64,000 nt of DNA from Butyrivibrio fibrisolvens (lineage in GTDB: Bacteria > Bacillota > Clostridia > Lachnospirales > Lachnospiraceae), in contig NZ_CP146963.1 of assembly GCF_037113525.1 (NCBI RefSeq), forward strand, positions 1,240,001 through 1,304,000, written 5' to 3'. The position numbers and the translations under genes are program-made. Positions 60,307 to 64,000 of this stretch are shown piece by piece. Numbering within the stretch: the stretch's first letter is position 1; each line of letters starts with the position of its first letter. The notes beneath the pieces are model-generated. The model did no database searches, was not told where the DNA came from, and was given only the letters and a program-made list of their open reading frames with translations.

Positions 60307-63300
60307 TTATGCGTGCTTTTCTTCGCGTTCCTGTCTTTCAATGATGAAGACTACCATGAAGCATGCAAGCATTATAATAGCAAGTCGAGCTGGAATAGAT
60401 GTGTCATCACCTGTTGATGCAAGTCTTGTTCCAGAAACATTTGTGTTGCTGTCAGAAACAGCTTCTTTATTGTTTACAGTAGCTGTTTCCTGATCTCTTG
60501 AAGCACCAAGTACGGCGCTCTCATTATCAGATTCAGTAGCTGAAGCAGTTGATGTCGTGTTAGTAACATCATTCTGAGAGCTTGAAGCACTTCCTGTATT
60601 AGCAGCATTCTGTGAAGCTGAATTGTTGTCTGTATTAGCTACTGCTGTTGAGCTTTCATTTGAAGTGTTTGTAGAATCATTAGTAGCTTCAGCAGTGCTC
60701 TCACTTGTAGAGCCATTGGTAGCTTCAGCGGAGCTTTCATTAGTTGAGCCATTAGTAGCCTCAGTAGAGCCTTCGTTTGAAGTAGATGAACCAGTGTTAG
60801 CATTTGAAGAATCATCTGTAGGATCTTCTTCAGTAGGATTCTCAACAGCAGGATTATCTGTAGGTTCCTCAGCAGGATCTTCAACAGTAGGATCTTCTGC
60901 AGGATCCTTAGTAGGATATTTTACAGTTGGCTCTTCTTCAGTCGCATTCATCAGAGTTGGCTCCCATCCCAGGAGTTTAGCGTATCCGTCACGGCTAAGT
61001 CCCAGTTCGTTAAGTTCGTCCTCTGATTCATAAACAGTGCTGTTTTTATTTACACCATCTGTTGCCAGTCTCATCTCTTGAGTTACAACCGTGCTTCCGT
61101 CCTTATTTTCAACTATAGTATTGTACTCTCTATAAGTTACAGTATATGGCGCTCTGCCACTCATACTATACCAGCCAGCATTCTTTATTAAGCCATCTTT
61201 TATATTATTAGAGTCTTTAATAGTAGTGTTCTTAAATGTTACCTTTGCCTGCTCATCCCATGGTCTTCCAAGGTAGCTTGTGCCGATTGTCTTACCCTCA
61301 TCAGGGCCAGTAATTGTGCTGTTATCGAAAAGGTATCCGTATGTAGCGCCTTCGCCTCTAGCTGCTGTGATGTAAGAGTGCTTCTTGGCACCATCGCTGT
61401 AGCCTGCAAACTGAAGTTCGCTGTTTTCAAATAACCAGTCACCATATCCGAAGATAAAGTCTGTATTACCTGAAATCTTACTATTAGTAAAGTATCCGCG
61501 AGTACCTGGGCCTGTATAAAGAGTATCCTGGCTACCAAGTACTGTAACATTGTTGAATTCTGCATCAGCAGCTTCAATCGCAAGAGCTGTAGCTCGCTCT
61601 GTAGCAGCAACACTTGTAACATCAGCGCCTTTTGTTCTTTCAAAATTAACCTTTGAATCAGAGTATGCGGAAGTGTTAAGTGTTACGCCGTCCTTGATCT
61701 CTTCGTCAGTAACATAGAGATTGAAGGAGTTTTCAAAAGTGATTCCGTCAGCCTTGAAGCCTGTTGCGTTCTTCTTTATGTAAGTTGAAGCGCCCCACTT
61801 GCTAACAGTACCCTTTGAAGTCTTGTTGTAAGCAGCTTCTTCATCATAGTAGCCGTTCTTTGCACTATAGTATGTATAACCGATTCCGTAGTACCATGTG
61901 AGTTTAACATCGCCGTCAGCTTTAAGAGTTACATTAGGAGTGTTGATAACAACCTGCTCTCTGTAAGTGCCTCCGTTGATATGAACTGTAACTCTGTCGC
62001 TGTCATTTGTTCTTGTGTCAGTGATAGCGTCGATAGCATCCTGAACTGTCTCGAAATTATAGTCTCTGCCATCTGTATATCCAACGTATACATCTTTGGC
62101 ATCGCCAACTACTATGTCAGATTTCTCCTTGGCAAAAAAGAGATCTTTTTCTGTATCTTTTTTGTCAACAGTAACTGTAGTAGCAGTAGCGTAATTTTTG
62201 TTAGATACTTTAACCTTATAAGTTCCGTCACGAAGAGATGCTTCATAGCCTGCATTATCTTCGAGAATAGTTGCTTCGTATTCAGACTTGTCCTTTGTAT
62301 TTACAAAAGTAAGTGTTCCAAGGTCTGCATCTTTAGGAAGACCAATGAATCCGCCTGATACCTTATAAGTGTTTATGAGCTGAGCTTCAAAATCAGCATC
62401 TTCTGTCTCTTCAGAAACAGATATCTCATTGCCTGATGCAATCTCGTAATCAGGGCAGTCTGTAAGAGATACTGTATATGTTACGCCTGCTTCAATGTTG
62501 ATGCCTTCATAAGAACCGTCATCTGAAAGCTTTGCAGAAGCTTTATTTCCCTCAGAATCAGTGAATGTGATCTGGGACTTGTGCTCTTTGATATAGCCTT
62601 CTTTGATTCCTGATACCTTACCTGCTACAGACACAGTTGCTGCCTTGCAGATAGTGATGTCATGAGATGTCTCACCGGCTGTAACGTTTTTAGTAGCATC
62701 GCTTACAGTATAGCCGACAGGTCCTGTAATAGTTACTTTGTAAGAATGACCAGCCTTAACATATACTGCATAGCGGTTTGTTTCGTAATCGATATCAGCA
62801 TATACATCTGATACATTTTCATCATCTGTACATGTGAAAAGAAGCTTATAGCCGTCTTTAAGAGCGTCGCAGTTGTCAAAGCTTATTGTTCCCTTAAGAA
62901 CATTTGCACTTCCCTTGCCCTTAACGATTCTGTAGAAGTCAGGCTTACCGCCATTTGTATTTTCTGTATAAATAGTGTATGTACCATTCTCTGTTGCAGT
63001 GAATGTATATACGCCAGGAGCTCCTGAAGTAAGAGTGAAGCTCTCATCCTGCTTTCCGTTTTCTGACTTGAAGTGAGCTGTCTCCTGAGTATTTGTAGCA
63101 GAAGATGAGAACTTTACGCCCATATAGAGTGTGAAAGTATCGCCTTCTTCAACGTTTGAAATAGTGATATATCTTGCGGTAGGAGCTCCTTTTTTCATAG
63201 AAGTCTTACCATTACCATAGTAATAACCTGCTGATGTGTAGCCATCCTCGAAAGTGTAGATACCTTTCTTGGAAGTAGCCTGATATGTCTTGCCTGCAAC

Positions 63301-64000
63301 ACTTTCTGCTGTATAGAATCTGTCGCCTTTGCCCATATGAAGAGTAAGGTCGCCAAAAGATACAGATGTGTTTGATGTTACGCTTGATGCCTTAACATTA
63401 CCATTGCTGTCTGTATAGTCACCGATAGAATTGATGCTGGTGATATCGCTCATAGTGATCTCATTAGTAGAATCCTCTATGCCTGATGCCTTGCCACCGA
63501 AATCCCATACATGGATCTCGCCATTGCCTCTGTCATCAAGTGCTGATGCAGGATATGTTATTTCAATGCTGTAGAGATATAACTGACCCTTTGCAAGAAG
63601 AGTTACGTAGCCATATCCTGAGCCTGTGTATTCGTAAGTGTCACCTGATGAGAGAGTAGTTTCTCCATCTGCAAGGAAAGAAGATCCGTCGCCTACATAG
63701 CTTACTGTAAGAGTTCCTGCTCTGTTGAAAGGAACTACGATAAGAGTTTTGTCGTTTACCTGAGCATCGTCCTTGCCGCCGTTTTCTCTAGGGTTGAACT
63801 TACCTGCTGTAGCGTCGATGTAGAGATCGTCATATGTTCCGGCATTTTTCTGATAACTTGTGTGGTTAGCCTTATCATAATCAGTGAAGTCCCATGACTT
63901 GTGCTCTACAGGAAAAGAGAAATAGCCAAGGTATCCGTTATTTGTAGGCTCTTCAACTTCTTCAGCCTTTTTGGATACTGTAAGACTTCTTAAATATCTG
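60307..64000 (-). CDS. Large cell-wall-anchored pectinesterase (CE8), 5' end outside the window
   Basis: The frame stays open to the window end, so more than 1,230 residues are visible and the N-terminus is missing. Beta-sandwich carbohydrate-binding-like and Ig/CBM-like modules come first (IHVWDFGGKASG; LSSGDTYEYTGSG), with at least three repeated carboxypeptidase-like strands (YKVSGG, VSVAGKVSG). The CE8 catalytic helix follows with GSQDTLYTGPGTRGYF, NTDFIFGYGDW (Asp) and TSYLGRPWDE. A Pro/Glu/Asp repeat and Ser/Thr/Asn-rich linker lead to LASTGDD, a membrane helix and RQEREEKHA, a sortase-type signal in variant form. It would remove methyl esters from pectin at the cell surface. Confidence 0.9.
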   Translation of the reverse strand, partial: RYLRSLTVSKKAEEVEEPTNNGYLGYFSFPVEHKSWDFTDYDKANHTSYQKNAGTYDDLYIDATAGKFNPRENGGKDDAQVNDKTLIVVPFNRAGTLTVSYVGDGSSFLADGETTLSSGDTYEYTGSGYGYVTLLAKGQLYLYSIEITYPASALDDRGNGEIHVWDFGGKASGIEDSTNEITMSDITSINSIGDYTDSNGNVKASSVTSNTSVSFGDLTLHMGKGDRFYTAESVAGKTYQATSKKGIYTFEDGYTSAGYYYGNGKTSMKKGAPTARYITISNVEEGDTFTLYMGVKFSSSATNTQETAHFKSENGKQDESFTLTSGAPGVYTFTATENGTYTIYTENTNGGKPDFYRIVKGKGSANVLKGTISFDNCDALKDGYKLLFTCTDDENVSDVYADIDYETNRYAVYVKAGHSYKVTITGPVGYTVSDATKNVTAGETSHDITICKAATVSVAGKVSGIKEGYIKEHKSQITFTDSEGNKASAKLSDDGSYEGINIEAGVTYTVSLTDCPDYEIASGNEISVSEETEDADFEAQLINTYKVSGGFIGLPKDADLGTLTFVNTKDKSEYEATILEDNAGYEASLRDGTYKVKVSNKNYATATTVTVDKKDTEKDLFFAKEKSDIVVGDAKDVYVGYTDGRDYNFETVQDAIDAITDTRTNDSDRVTVHINGGTYREQVVINTPNVTLKADGDVKLTWYYGIGYTYYSAKNGYYDEEAAYNKTSKGTVSKWGASTYIKKNATGFKADGITFENSFNLYVTDEEIKDGVTLNTSAYSDSKVNFERTKGADVTSVAATERATALAIEAADAEFNNVTVLGSQDTLYTGPGTRGYFTNSKISGNTDFIFGYGDWLFENSELQFAGYSDGAKKHSYITAARGEGATYGYLFDNSTITGPDEGKTIGTSYLGRPWDEQAKVTFKNTTIKDSNNIKDGLIKNAGWYSMSGRAPYTVTYREYNTIVENKDGSTVVTQEMRLATDGVNKNSTVYESEDELNELGLSRDGYAKLLGWEPTLMNATEEEPTVKYPTKDPAEDPTVEDPAEEPTDNPAVENPTEEDPTDDSSNANTGSSTSNEGSTEATNGSTNESSAEATNGSTSESTAEATNDSTNTSNESSTAVANTDNNSASQNAANTGSASSSQNDVTNTTSTASATESDNESAVLGASRDQETATVNNKEAVSDSNTNVSGTRLASTGDDTSIPARLAIIMLACFMVVFIIERQEREEKHA

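Noticed and set aside
60639..61033. Two Leu- or Ser/Val-rich frames within the pectinesterase linker
   Set aside because: Low-complexity shadows of the Ser/Thr/Asn and Pro/Glu repeats in the main frame.

Overview
The window looks like the chromosome of an anaerobic, fibre-degrading Lachnospiraceae bacterium of the Butyrivibrio/Pseudobutyrivibrio kind. This is an inference from gene content and style: moderately low GC, strong GGAGG ribosome binding sites, a thiolase of the butyrate/acetyl-CoA type, a sortase-like anchored pectinesterase, CE1-type and HSL-type esterases, a cytoplasmic GH13 amylase, YesM/YesN-type sugar two-component regulation, and a BspA-like repeat protein. No rRNA, tRNA or CRISPR array was seen.

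Layout. 1-5.7 kb: tail of a sugar-binding protein, a beta-CASP/MBL hydrolase overlapping a 5'-nucleotidase, a diguanylate cyclase, then a ZIP transporter and a PNPOx-like protein on the minus strand. 6-18 kb: NhaC antiporter, a NifX-FKBP fusion with a Cys/Gly/His linker, an acyltransferase, a GH13 enzyme with a LacI-type operator, a run of envelope proteins (secreted protein, DUF4153-like membrane protein, lipoprotein), and a MetE-like enzyme opposite a LysR regulator. 19-23 kb: a four-gene siderophore/heme-type ABC importer. 23-29 kb: a patch of genome debris and repeats (nuclease-gene tail, serine-recombinase pseudogene, palindromic elements) around an esterase, an ABC-F protein and an AAA ATPase-DUF234 gene bracketed by covarying hairpins. 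29-39.5 kb: Sel1 protein, YesN/YesM pair and a complete YtfQRT-YjfF-type sugar importer with a second binding protein. 39.7-47 kb: small regulators (DUF4342, His-rich CsoR), AraC regulator, GPH sugar symporter with an esterase, LRR surface protein, NimA-like protein. 47-53 kb: M42 peptidase, an HscC-like Hsp70 with a membrane-anchored J-like protein, an unusual type-3 solute-binding lipoprotein. 53-64 kb: an autonomous TnpB element with a probable omegaRNA, thiolase, a two-subunit ABC exporter with a frameshift in the first gene, and a large pectinesterase that runs off the window end.

The most interesting layer is regulatory and repetitive. (a) A double-hairpin element occurs twice with compensatory changes in both stems. 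(b) A palindrome of about 250 bp occurs twice in direct orientation around the Sel1/YesN/YesM genes. (c) Palindromic MITE-like elements share the terminal inverted repeat TCGCACATATAAAA. (d) Two promoters of envelope genes carry TTCGTC direct repeats exactly 21 bp apart at the same distance from the -10 box, a LytTR-like architecture. (e) The DUF234 ATPase gene sits between two related hairpins with a compensatory base-pair change. (f) The TnpB protein lacks the zinc-finger cysteines but keeps the RuvC residues and a plausible guide RNA region. (g) The Hsp70 is paired with a J-like protein that has HPQ instead of HPD and an extracytoplasmic FN3-like tail.
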